The notes under the pieces are model-generated. The model was not told the DNA's origin. It saw only the letters and a list, made by a program, of their open reading frames with translations, and made no database searches. Below are positions 1-11,265 of a stretch of 20,545 bases of DNA, piece by piece; position 1 is the first letter of the stretch, and each line of letters opens with the position of its first letter. The stretch is from Chrysochromulina tobinii. Its lineage: Eukaryota; Haptophyta; Prymnesiales; Chrysochromulinaceae. A program made the translations under genes and the position numbers. The stretch is taken from assembly GCA_001275005.1 (NCBI GenBank), contig JWZX01001804.1, positions 1-20,545 of the forward strand, read 5' to 3'.

Positions 1-300
1 GGAGAGGGCGATGGCGGCGAGGGTGGCGGCGGAGAGGGTGGGGGCGAGGGCGGCGGCGGCCTGGGTGGCCGCGAGGGCGGTAGCGAGGGCGGTGGCGGCG
101 AGGGCGAGGGTGGCGGCGGTGAGGGCGGCTGCGGCGAGGGCGTGGGCGGGGGAGGCGAAGGCGAGGGTGGCGGCGGTGACGGCGGCGGTGACGGCGGTGG
201 CGGCCGCGATGGTGGGGACGGCGACGGTGCTCTCCCGGGAGGGAATGGCCGTGGCGACGGTGGGGATGGAAGTGGCGATGGCAGGGGTGGTGCGACAGCT
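1..300. repeat. G-rich GGCGGCGAGGGT-type low-complexity tract encoding Pro/Ser-rich tail
   Basis: The plus strand is an imperfect array of GGCGGCGAGGGTGG-like units. On the minus strand, in the ferlin frame, this reads as PPSPPPSPS-type sequence of about 95 residues with no stop up to the window edge. SPPP sequence is characteristic of hydroxyproline-rich algal wall and surface proteins. A shorter tract of the same kind (SPSPPSPRPPSPQPSPP) lies at about 610-665. Confidence 0.85.
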
Positions 301-3300
301 GTGACGGTGGGGGCTGTCACGACCGCGATCACGGTGCATGAGACGCCGGTGACGCTCGCGAACATTAAGGTGGCGCTGCTCGGGCTGCTCGTCGCGCTGG
401 CCATCGTCGATTGCACCGAGGTCGCCGTCGCCGTGGTCACCTGGATGCTCACGCCGACGATGACGCTGCCTGATGTGACAGTCACCTCCACCATAGACGG
501 GTTGACGCCCGCCCGGGCCGCGATTGCGATCTTCATCTGATCCTTCACGCTCGGGGTGAACGAGGAGACGTCTCCGGTGAGGCGTAGGCTGAACCCGACG
601 ACACTCATTGCCGGCGGCGAGGGCTGCGGCGAGGGCGGCCGTGGCGACGGTGGAGACGGCGAGTTGGCCGGCGCACTTACGACGGGACTTGCTGCCTTCG
701 GCGCCGCTAGGTGTGCAACGAGCGGAGCTGTGATGACATTGGAGAAGAGGACCGGAAACATATTGAAGACGAAGACCACGCACAGGGCAGTGCATGCGAA
801 AGAGCAGCAGATGCGAGCGAGCAAGCGGCAGTTCTTAGGGCCAAGGAACTGGTAGAGCAAGCTCAACGGGTTGAGGGAGAATACGAGGCGCCCGACTGGC
901 TGCGGGAGCGACGGATGCTGGTTGGGCTCGTCGCGGCCCTCGCCACACTTGAACTTCTCGCGCTCCGTGTCGGCCACGAGCTGAATGCTCACCAAGAGGC
1001 GGCCCGCATCCTCGCCACCGGCAGTCTCGAGAGGGATCCAGAGCTTGGCGCGCTCCACCTCTGGGTCGGGCGCAAGCACGTCTTGGACTGACTTGACGCC
1101 GCCGAGGAGGCCTTCCATGAGCCCGCTGAGCATTGCCTTGATCCCCTGCTGGTTTGGGTCCCAGCTCTCGAGCCGAGGGTCGCGGTCACCGTCCCAGTAG
1201 ATCGACCTGCGCTTGCGCTTCTTGAAGGTGCGACGGAACCACTTGTCTAGGTTGAGCGTCGCGTCGCCGATCATGTAGTCGGAGGTGAGGATGTCCCGGT
1301 CCCAGAGCTGGACAGTGAGGCGCTGGTACTTCATATGCTCGGACAGGGTCACGGGGAACTTGAGGCGCCAGTTGAAGCTCGCCTTGCCCGACCTCGCGCG
1401 CCAGTGTGTGTCAGTACGCTGGATGGGCAGGTCGGTGCCGCCCATGGCAACGGCGACCTGAAAGTCCGCCATGTCGCCCATGTCCATACCGGGCAGATCA
1501 CCTCTCACGCCCTCGAGCTGCCACACGATGACGCGAAGCTCCCACTGTGCCTCCTCGGGTGGCTTGATATCGACCACGGGCATCTCCTCCGCGGATTCGG
1601 GCGACAAGATCTCGCACCACATCTCGACGGTGCCGGTGGGCGTCCTGTAGTGTGGCTGGTACAATAACCGCCACTCCAGAGGTGGACGCGGACTGCTCGC
1701 GCCGAGTTCGGCGTGCGTGTACATGGGCGAGTAGACACGGTCCTCGAGGTCGAGGATGGTCGCGCCAACGAGCGCGTCGCGTGGTGCGAAAAAGTCGCGA
1801 TCCCAAACCTCGACTGTGACCAGCGCGTCGCCTGGCACCTCGATGACAAACTCAGCCACCTCAAAGAAGTGAGCCGTGTTGAAGCAATCCTTAATGAAGC
1901 GCGAGCGCGTATTGACGACCTCCTTTTGGCCGACACAGATCTTAAGGTACGCATCTACGTTGCCATCGTCGCTGCTCCCGAGCAAGTTGAGAGCGCGAAG
2001 CACGTACAGCCGCACGACGTATGAATTGCAGTTCGTCAGCTGGTCGGCGATGTTCTGGTGGTGGTCCTTGAGTAGACCAAACTCGCCCGCCTCCTGATTC
2101 TCAGGCAAGAGCACCACCATCGCCTTGAGCACGCCCACCTCGCTCTCATTCACGCCCTGCCCAGAGCGGATTGGGAAGCGCAGGTACGGCAGGTTCTCGA
2201 GCTGAAGCACCCGCTCGGCCTCGTGGTAAATGCGCTTGCGGCACAGCATGTATTCGGGCACGGCGAGCTGTTCCGAGTCGAGTGCGTCTTCATACCGGGC
2301 AAGCCGCTCGATCACCTCCTCGAGCTTCTCCTCTAACGCCTCCAGATTCGTCTTGAGAAGCTGCTTCTCCAACCTCACGCTCTCTTTCCGTTTGCGCTGA
2401 CCCTCGAGCCTCCGCAGCTCGCGCAGAAGGCTTGCCTTGCGCTGCAGCAGCTCGCGCATCGCCGCCTCGCATTCGTCTATGCCTTTCTGCGCAATCTCTT
2501 CAAGCTGCCGGCGCTTCTCGATGGCCGTCTTCAGCGGGCTGTCACGATGATGTTTGGACTCGTCCGCCCTTTCGGTGCGCTGGCGCCACCAGTGGATCGC
2601 ACGCCGGAGCGCGAGCAGGCGTTCGATATGCTTCACCTCCTCGTCTATTTCCACAATCGACGCCTGTGCTACCTCGAGCCGCCTTGAACGATCTGGCTTG
2701 ATCGAGCCCTCAATCTTCTTGAGGCGCTCGTAGCGCCTCTTCTTCTCCCGTCGCACTGTGGCCAATTGCCTGAGCAACTCGATAGCCGTGGGTGCCTTCA
2801 TCTCCGCGACGAAGCGCGCCCACCTTGCGAAGACATGCTTCGCTTTGCACAAGCTCATCGCCTGCCAAATCCTCGCCGTGTTCGCGGTACGTTCCGCAGC
2901 TGAATATCTCTGAGAGTCCTTGGCAGTCTCCAAGAGTACCTGCTCCAGGGTCGGGGGCGCTTTCCGCCGCCGCCGCCGCGGCTGCCAGAAGTGCGGCTCG
3001 CTCTCGTCGCCGAGGTTGATGTAGTCGATGCGTTCCAAGCTCTCCAGGTCTAGGTTGAAGCCATCCAACTCTGCGCGCTCGAAGACGATCGCAGTCCTGT
3101 TTGCACGGGCATGGTGCGTGAGCTCCTCTTTGAGCCCCTTGTTAAAGATCTCCTTCCCTTTTTCTTTGGATTGAAGACTGGAGCCAGTATCAATCCACCT
3201 GAGCCCTAGCAACTCAGCGCTAGGTCCAAGCAGGCAGACGTCGCGTAGAATCTCCAATGCAGTCGTGCACGCCTTCTTGCGTGCGGTGTCCCACGCGATG

Positions 3301-6300
3301 GTGATCGCGGGCCGGAAGTAGTTGTCGCTGTCCGCGCTCTTGATGAAGTGGCGCATGTCGAGCACCAGGGGACTGTCGAGATACTCATCCTCGCTGAGGA
3401 GCTTGTCCCATTCCTCCTGAGTGAACGTGGGGCGCAGCGTGACATTGTCCAAACGGGCCGCCGCCTGTTTCTGCGAGAGGCGCGACGCGAGCTCCGACAA
3501 GCTGTTGAGCTCAAAGGTGGGCGGCACGTCTGGCTTGGCGATCCCCACGTCTTTCCACACAAGGCCGCACGCGAGCATCGCGCCGTCGTCCTCATTCTCG
3601 TCGCCCTCTGGCGTCGTCGCACTGCTCCCAGTCACAGCGGCGGCGGGTGCAGCAGCCTCGGAAGCGGGAGCGGATGCAGGAGCGGTCTCAGCCGTGACCT
3701 GCTCGAAGGCTCCTGCAGTGAGGCCTGCCGGCGCGACAGGGCGAAGCCGACCGTACTTGTCACGCAAACGAGGTGCTGCTGCCGTCGCAGCAGTCGTGGC
3801 TCCGGCTGCTACCGCTACCACTGCCGCCATCGGGTCCGATGCTGCTGCCACCGATGCGATCGGGGCTGCTGCTACTGCTGCCGCCGCCGTGACTGCTGCC
3901 GCTTGTGCTGCTGCTGTCGCTGCTGCTGCTGTTGCCGCTGCTTGCTGCTTGCCTACGGTAGAGCTCGACGAGCTCAAGGTGATGTCCGAAGCTATCTTCT
4001 CCCGGCGAGTTCGGTACCAGCGGCGCCGACGAATCACGTCGAAGTGCCCTTGGTCGAAGAGCGCGATCTTGCCGCCCTCCTCAAAGGCCACAGCGTAACG
4101 CCACTCCTCCCTTGCCCACTCGCTGTCGACCCACGTCCATCCAGGCTCGCGCTCGAAGAATCGCTTGGGCGTGGCGACCCACTGCGCGGGTGGCACGAAC
4201 TGGCGTCGGTCAGGATGCGACAGAGCAGAGCCGACCTCGGACCACCGGGGCGGATCGCACGGCAGTAGATTCTCTGCCGACCAACCGCGCCCGGGCGTCT
4301 TGCGCTCGTTCTCCCACGTCTCGACAATTTCGACTCTGAGGCGCGCGATGCGCTCCACAAGCACCTTGGCCAGCACGAGAGCGAGGAACCGGCACAGCGA
4401 GCGCATAAACGCATCCGACCTTCTGCTGCTATCGAAGCGAGCTCGTAACATGGCGGGCAGGGTGGCAGGTAAGAGCATCGGGGGCCAGCCTCTGGGCTCA
4501 AAGATGTTGGAGGGGTCGGTGACGTCGTCGGGGAAGAAGATGCGCTCCTCCTGCGTCTCAGCTCCCGGTGCCAGGCTGCTCGGCACGCGCACAAAGCTCG
4601 CCGGGCGCAGACCGACGAGACGCAAGCGCTCCAGCTCATCCTTGGTGAACTCGAGCTGCCGCTCCTTAGCCTCGATCTTTTCTTTGAGAGCCTTGACGAG
4701 CCTCAGGTTCGTGATCTCAAGGCCCTCGAGCTCGCGAAGGCGCTCGCTCGTGATAGTCTCAACGCCAACTGCCGTTGCAACAAGCGATATGCCGCCCTCC
4801 TGGACCACCACCTCCTTCCACTTGAGCCCGAGATCGCACCTCCCGAGATCGGCGAGATCGGCGCGCCCGCCTTTCGTCACCAGGACGCCGTCGATGGCAT
4901 ACGAGTAATGGAAGAGTTGGCTCACGAGCAGCGGCGGGATCTTGGCCTTGACGAGATCTGGGTCGGGCTTAGGCGCGCCACTGACAGGAACTCTGCCCGC
5001 GGCTCCGCCCGTGGCGGTGGGCGCGTCTCTAGCGGCCTTTGCTACTCGCTGCAGCGACTTGCGGCGATTCGCCGCGAGCTCTCGCTCAGTCTGGCCTGAC
5101 GCAGTCATCAACTCCTCCAGCACGTCCGTCACAGCCTCGCAGAGCAGCATCTTCTTGTGGTGCTTGAACCGCTTGGAAGCCGCATAGGCGACGCGACCAG
5201 CAAGGTCCACAGGCACTGAGGCGCCCAGCTCCCTGAGCAGCTCGGCGAGCACGTGATCTTGAATCTGGCCCTCGGGCGTCAGGCGGATCGGAGCGCGCCA
5301 CAGCGCGTGCACGTTGAACACATTCTCGGAGCCGGCCAGCAAGTCCTCGACCTCGATGGGCTCATCGGCCGTCTGGGCTGGTGCGACGCTCACATCGCGT
5401 CTCTCGCGCCAGTACGAAGCTGCGCCAGCCTGGGCGTCTACGAATGCTCGTGACGGCGAAGGGGTCTTTTGCGTGGCACGTAGCCTTTGGCGCGTAGCGA
5501 GTCCGCGGAAGAAGCGCTGAATGACCTTGGCACCCGCAATCTCGTGTTGGAGCTCCTCCGCCGTCTTCAGGTCTTGCGAGGCTGCCTCGAGACGCCCCTT
5601 GAGCGAGAAAGAGCACGAGCCTATCAACGGCTTTGCAAGGCCGCCGAAGACCTTGTCGTACACCTTGACGTTCACCGTGGGCGCAAACATGTCGTCGTCC
5701 GCAAGCGCCACGCCGAGCATCAGGTGTGTGAAGTAATTCGGGCTGCGGGCTGACGGCTCGATAGAGGGCGGAGTGCGTGTAACGGCCTTGTCGACGGCAC
5801 GCTGGAAGACGCCCACGTCGATCTCGACGTACGGGTTCGCTGTCGTCGCCTCGAGCCGTGGCACGCCGCGCGAGACTGTGCTGCGGAGGACGGCTAGTGC
5901 AAGATGGCCGACGGACTCGGGCAGCTTCAGGCCGCGCAGCCCCATCACAACGAGGTGCAGACGTGCCGGCTGGCCCGCCGGCTGGATGCCGAGCTTGTCA
6001 AGCTCCTCAGGGAGCGGCTCCTTGGAGGGCTTGAGCGCGGGGGCCCTTGCGAGCGGCGTGGCGCCACGGTCGGGCAGCAACAGCGCCGTCTGGATCGGTG
6101 GGTTCCACAGCCGAGGGTGCAGCTTGGTGGGAATGAAGGGCAGCTTGGAGGCCTCGTTGGGCTCCACGAGCGGCGATGGCTTCTTGCCACTAAAGGGTGC
6201 GCGCACGATGCTGAGCAGGTTGTGGCGCGCCGAGTCGTCTGTCTTCGTCTGCTCCTGCTTCGTGAATGGATCGAGCGGTAGGAGCTCCATCGAGATGAGG

Positions 6301-9300
6301 ACTTGGCCGCCCGATGCATGCGTGTCGCTCTCGAGCAGCTCCATCCACTGTGCCTGGCCCATCTTCTCCTTGGGCGAGCGCGGCTTCTCGTCCTCACTCC
6401 GCACGCTGATCGGAACGGCGCGCAGCGAGAGGATGCAGCACCCGACGAAGGAGGCGTCACGCTGCTTCGTAGGCTCAATCTCGGCGACCGAGATGTTCTG
6501 CTGGTCCCACACCTCGATCACGATCTGCGGAGCGAGCTCGAGCGGCGGCAACCACGCCTGCAGCGTCAACGTCTCGAACCAGAGTGGGTCCTTGGTGCTC
6601 GTCACGATCGTCGAGCGCTCGTAACCTTTGCGGTTCTTGGCCTTGGTACCGGCGAGCGAGACGACCACGTATGGATCGAGCAAGCCATCGTCCGAGCGTG
6701 CAGGCAGGCCGCGAGCCTGGTACAGATGCACGCGGAGCTCGTAGGCCTCCAGCGTGGTTCGCATCGGCAGCGGTACGGGCGGCCACGGGAAGGCATTCTT
6801 GTTCGAGATGGCGGGTTCGCAGCCGAGGCCCATGGAGATGAGCACTGCGGGCGGCGGCTCGCCTGGACGAATGGGCATCGGTGATGTCGATCGCATCCTG
6901 ACCCAGAGCGGTGCGAAGCCGAGCCCGCGCGCGACAAGCTCTTCGAAACGGAACCTTGCAAAGTGCGTGCGCTCGGCCGTCGACTGCCGCGTGAGGTAGA
7001 CGAAGACGGTGGGAAGGGACTCGCGACTCTTCTTTGTCACCTCGGGTAGCTCAAGCAGGCGCGCCGAGTTGACCTTTCTGAGCTCTCCGCGCGCCGCGAG
7101 CGTCGGCATCTGCAGGTCGTTGTGCAGGTCATCCGCAATCGCGAACGGGTCGTTGGCTACGTTGTCGTCGTCGACGCGCCAGGTGGCGATGTTTGCACGC
7201 ACGATGGGCGCCTTGGAGACGTATGTGTGGTCCTCGATGGCGATCTCGATGATCACATTGTCTGGGTTGGCGCCCAGGTTGCATCCCTCGAGCACGAGCG
7301 CGCGCAGCTCATACTGCGTGAGTCGCATGATGCTCTCCTGCTCCGCCGTGAGCTTGGGGATGGTGCGAGTGAGCACCTTTTCGGGCAGCTCCGGCCGCCG
7401 CTTGCCTACATCGGCGAGGTCTAGCAGCCCGCCGCGCTTGGTGGGGGTGTGGGAGCCCTGCAGATTCGGATCGAGCACGTGGAGCTCGAGCAGCACCTTG
7501 CCCTGCCATTCGGACGTGTACTCGCGCTGGTACCGATGGATCTCCCTGCGCTCGCGCCCCGCGCCGAACCAGCTTGAGCTGATGCGTGCCGCCTTAGAGC
7601 CGACGCCGTACAGATTGTACCAAGCAAGCTCGGCGACGTGGCCATACATGATGTCGTCGAAGTCGATAATGATGGGCTCGCCGACCATGTCGTCCTCCTT
7701 GAACGTGTCCGCATCCAAGATGCTCACGCGCAGCTGCTGTCCCGAGCACGGCCAGAGCACCGGCATCCAATACTCGGAATTCCACACGGGCTGATTGGAC
7801 TGGATCGTTTCTGTCTTGGCCACGTTGCCCGCGAACTCGATCTTGGCGTACGCGTCGATGCGACCGCCCTTGAGGTGCTCGCTCGAGGGGAACAGGGGGG
7901 TGTCGAGATCAGGCAGGCCGGTCGCGCGATGCACGCCGACGCGTAGATACACGCGGGTGGTCTTGATTTGATCCGACGGCGAGCGCAGCATGGCCGTCAT
8001 CTGTCCGTCTGCCCTCTTCTTCTTGTTGGTCATGACGATGCTCGAGCCGGCCGCAGTGGCAGCCGAGGCTGCGGCTGCTGGCAGGATCCTCACTCCTTTG
8101 CGCTTCGTCTCAGGCTGTTTGCGATTCTTGGCGGCTTCCTCGGCAGTCCTGATCTCCTGCTCGATGGCCGCTTTCTCCTCCTCTGGGCTCGAGCCGATGA
8201 GCTCGTCCCCGGGTCCGATGAGCTGGATCGTCACCTGCAGGTAGCCCTGCGCACCTTCCTTCGAGTCGTCCAAAAAAAGCCCCCCCTCGCGGCTCTCGGC
8301 AGGCGCGGTGAGCACGAGCCACTTGCGGAAGATCCGGTGCTCCGCATTGTTAAAGTAGAGCCAGCTCGCATCCACAAAGTAGGAGCCGATCAGATCCTCG
8401 CCCATGAGATTCCAATCCCAGACCGAGATCTCGATCTGCTCGCGGTCGAGGCGCGAGTGGGACACGTCCTTCTCGATGATGAAGAGGTTCTCGTCCCACA
8501 CGGGCGCGACCGACTTGTACCTGACCTGCGAGTATCGCTCCTGTCCGAACGCCTTGATCTTGACATAAGGGTCGCTCGTGCCAGTCAGATCCTTGGCGAC
8601 GAGGCCACGCGCCTCGAGCACGTGCACGCGAAGCTGGTACTCGCCCGTCTTCGCCTCCTCGAGCTGTACCTGTCGCATGAGCGTCTTCACCGAAGAGCTG
8701 ACTCCAGAAAGAGACGCAAAGCCCCCCTCCTCATCGTCCTTCGCCTCGTCGCCGCCCTCGTCGTCGAGCAGCGGCGCCTCCTCACCCAGCAACCCTCCCT
8801 CGAGATCAGCCTTGGACGCAGACCCCTGCGCCGCTGCCGCGCTGCCCCCTGCACGCCTGAGTCGATGGTCTCTCTTGTAGCCAGTCGCGTACTTGACCGT
8901 GCTCTTGAGGAGCGATGCACCCTTGACTAGCGCACTCACGGGCGTCGTGGCCGGAAAGGCGAGCGTCGACTCCTCCTGCTTGGATAGGAGCTTGATCGGG
9001 AGAAGCTCCTCCGGGGTGTAGATACGCAGCCCATCGGGCGTCTTCTCGCCGTGCTCATTGTCCTTCGTGCGCTCCTTGTATGCGTGCGCGAGGTACTTGC
9101 GCAATGCCCTGTCTGTCTTGTCATCCATCTCATCGTCCTCAGGCTTACCAGCACTCCTGCCCTCGGTCCCGGGAACCCATGAGACCTCGAGCTTGATGGC
9201 GCCACACATGGCGCCCTTGGTCACGATCTTGATCGGGAGCGTCGAGTCCGTCGGGAATGCGAGAGCGTGCGTCGGCTCCGCCTTGCGCGGCCCGTACTGC

Positions 9301-11265
9301 GGTGGCGGGTTCGGGATCCATGCCTCGGCCTCTGTCAGGTCGTGCAGCGTGAAGTCCAACTGCCCGAGTGCATGCTCGCCAAGGCCGCCCAAGAACGGCC
9401 CCTGAGTTGCGACCACGACCGTCACGCGGGCCTTGTCGTCGAAGACGTTGTGGAAGAGGAACTTGGCGTCCTTCCATACATACACGGGTAAGCGCCGCCC
9501 AGGCCGCTCTGGATCGTTGCCGACCTGCAAGGCGCTTGCGAGCTCGCGCGTCTCGGAAGTCTCCTCCTCCGGGCGCACGGGGAGCTCTGCCTTGCATCGC
9601 TTCGTCTCGACGCGGTCGCCCAAGCCCAGGCGCACCGACGCGTAGATGGGCTCGCTCGAGCCGTTGCGATGAAGGGCCATCATGTCCGCAAACATGTTAC
9701 CAGATTGCAAGTCCAAATTCAACGAGGACGACGGCAGATCGTCGTCGTTGAACATGTGCTCGGTGGTCGCGCCGATGATCTTGACTACAAGGGCCCCCGG
9801 CTGGCTCTCTTCGCCCTCGAGCGAGTTGAGTGCGAGGATCCAGCGCTGCGCATCCCCCGCAGAGAGCGCACACACCATCGTGTGCTCCCTTCGGCCGTGC
9901 TTGGAGCCGATGCCAAAGCAACTCAACCGCTTCTTTGGCGACATTGCCCTGCACACGGCATCAGGGATGAAAGGACTCGCGTTCGCGTGCAAGCCCGAGA
10001 TACCCTTGTTGCACTGCGGCGACCCGCCCTCGACGTGCGAGAGCACCTTGTACGGGCACGCCTCGAATGACTCTGTGATGACAAGCGTCCCCACGCCAAA
10101 CGAGGTGCCTCTTATGAGGATCGCATACACCTGCTTCCAGCGGCTCGCTGGCTCGTGCTTGGCGCCCAGCTGGCGCTTGTTGAGCTGACGCAGCCACCCC
10201 TCGCAAACAATGTCCGTCTCTTCAACCTCTTGAGCAAGACCGCCCGCCGCCCGGTCAGCGCGGCCACCCTTGCTCGGGTCCTTGCGTCCCGTCTGCTGAC
10301 CCCAGTTGCCAGGCTTGAACTCGCGCTTGGGCACGGCCCTTTCCTTCGAGCTGGGTCGGCGCTGTATCCGGCGCGCCGCGGCCGCGGCGATGTCAAACGT
10401 GCCCGCCTCCTTCTGAGCTTCCTCAAGCGCCTCGTCCGCACCGTCCGAGCGCTTGCGCCGGCGAACCCAGCGCCGCCAGCGCACTGGCAGTGGCGTGCCC
10501 AGTGTGCGCGGCCCACTCTCGGCTGCGCTCTTGACCTGCGCGCTGTATTCCAGCTCCCCGATGCTCGTTCCGTCGATCAAGTTGCGCCGCAGCACTTCAA
10601 AATTGGGTGCATAGAGCCAGCCCTGCCGCGAACTGATCTTCTCGTTATGGAAGGCATCGACCATCCAGCGTTGGTCCACCCACTCCCAGCCCTCGGGCGC
10701 CGCCTGCGAAGACGATGCCCACTCATCGGGCGTGAGGCAGTCTGCATCAGCGTCGCCGGTCGGCTCGCCGATGCGGTTGGTCCAGTGCGCCGGATCCTCA
10801 GCCGAGAAAGCCTCTGGGTGCCGGGTACGCATCCACTTGCCACGATGGAGACGCTGACTCTCAAAGACCTCGTGCACAGCTGCCACATGTGAACATGACG
10901 AATGCGAGTTCGAGGCACGCATGAGAAGTGCGTCGTTGCGATGCGCGCACAGGGTGCCAGGCGCGCGTGCGTTCGACGGATCGCACACCCTTGCCATCCT
11001 CAAACTCCTCCGCGACATCAAAGAGCTCGTCCCCGGGTGCAACGTTGGGCCGGAGCTTCTTGGGCATGCCGACGGTAGGGCCGTCCGAGTCACCGATTGC
11101 AAGACGTGCGAATGCACCCAGTTTGTCCCCTACAACGACCGCGCTGCTGGTTATGAAACTGGTCGCGAGCGTCGTCATCGCCGACGAGCTGCAAGGCAAA
11201 AGCAGGGAGTCGCCAATTGCCCACGACGAATGCGTTCCTAAAATAGGGTCCAACGGTCCGCGCAT
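1..11265 (-). CDS. Giant ferlin-family membrane protein with two DysF domains, a PH domain and a C-terminal non-cytosolic tail; partial, runs off the left edge
   Basis: Ferlins are tail-anchored multi-C2 proteins that drive Ca2+-linked membrane fusion and repair. Exon 1 is 11265-10989 and exon 2 is 10879-1; phase-1 splicing gives GKAVHEVFESQRL across the junction. Exon 2 has no stop. Domains by approximate residue: DysF 96-233 (GWEWV, RRWVRRRK); PH 319-441 (EGWLRQLNKR, RWKQVYAIL); C2 454-656; C2 839-988 (GTSDPYVKI, then RKWLVL and GYLQV typical of ferlins); C2 1066-1170; degenerate C2 1276-1420; C2 1468-1573; C2 1731-1858 (FAPTVNVKVYD); DysF 2279-2386 (VIRRRRWYRTRR); Ala-rich linker 2400-2513; coiled coil 2776-2963; C2 3041-3170 (DDGNVDAYLKI, VWDRDFF); C2 3205-3395 (FNWRLKFP, LWDRD); transmembrane helix about 3448-3473; Pro-rich and SEA-like tail 3473-3718+. 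Known ferlins are about 2,000 residues and end shortly after the helix. The start is uncertain: 11265 is the outermost in-frame ATG below an in-frame stop, and the ATG at 11067 also fits. Ferlin identity is firm; the exact N-terminus is not. Confidence 0.93.
430..602 (-). other. SEA-like algal extracellular domain in the ferlin tail
   Basis: In the ferlin frame this stretch reads VVVGFSLRLTGDVSSFTP, then QMKIAIAARAGVNPSMVEV, then TVTSGSVIVGVSI. That pattern (amphipathic strand, helix ending AGV-P, strand V-VTSGSVIV) is a small module recurrent in secreted and surface proteins of algae and other protists. It is followed by a Ser/Thr/Ala-rich stretch (TATATSVQSTMASA) also typical of those proteins. 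It lies on the far side of the terminal transmembrane helix, so with normal ferlin topology it would be lumenal or extracellular. The resemblance is from memory of the pattern; no profile search was run. Confidence 0.6.
738..815 (-). other. Ferlin C-terminal transmembrane helix
   Basis: About 25 apolar residues (ICCSFACTALCVVFVFNMFP and following) are preceded by the ferlin pre-membrane signature NPLSLLYQFL and basic residues (KNCRLLAR). This matches the position and flanks of the tail anchor in animal ferlins, where the N-terminal side is cytosolic. The positive-inside rule agrees: K/R lie on the C2 side and none follow for about 20 residues. Confidence 0.85.
2250..2830 (-). other. Coiled-coil insertion in the ferlin
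   Basis: In the ferlin frame this is about 190 residues of heptad-like charged helix (for example LEALEEKLEEVIERLARYED and LLRELRRLEGQRKRKESVRL). It lies between the DysF/linker half and the last two C2 domains. Ferlins normally have helical FerA/FerB segments elsewhere; a long coiled coil here suggests a dimerisation or spacer arm. A shorter heptad-rich stretch lies at about 4610-4770. Confidence 0.75.
3620..3960 (-). repeat. Ala-rich trinucleotide-repeat linker in the ferlin
   Basis: GCT/GCA/GCC-rich sequence gives a roughly 110-residue Ala/Thr/Val/Pro linker with a short basic island (RLRDKYGRLR). It separates the internal DysF domain from the helical region and coiled coil. It resembles length-variable coding microsatellite sequence and has no predicted fold. 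Confidence 0.8.
10880..10988 (-). other. Intron 1 of the ferlin gene (109 nt)
   Basis: On the minus strand the donor reads AAGG|GTGTGC and the acceptor GGCAG|CTGTG. Splicing joins the frame read upstream (DVAEEFEDGK) to the DysF frame (VHEVFESQRL) in phase 1. Without splicing the upstream frame stops soon after and the DysF domain loses its N-terminal acidic lead. No stop codon separates 10988 from the DysF frame in that frame itself, so a start inside the intron cannot be fully excluded. Confidence 0.72.

Noticed and set aside
11-540. Plus-strand frames of Ala/Arg/Val or Gly/Asp repeats at the left edge
   Set aside because: These are other-frame readings of the low-complexity tract. The minus frame is continuous with the ferlin and gives plausible SPPP and SEA-like sequence.
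3348-4268. Long plus-strand open frames (for example 3348-4268, 3421-4098, 5773-6624, 7009-7794, 7968-8930) opposite the ferlin
   Set aside because: The minus strand encodes a continuous ferlin with recognisable C2 and DysF motifs. The plus-strand frames read as Arg/Cys/Ser-rich or Leu/Val-rich nonsense, as expected from GC-biased third positions opposite a GC-rich gene.
10861-11262. Unspliced continuation of ferlin exon 1 (KGVRSVERTRAWHP and onward to a stop)
   Set aside because: It reads through the inferred intron and ends without any domain. Splicing at GTGTGC/GGCAG joins it in frame to the DysF domain.
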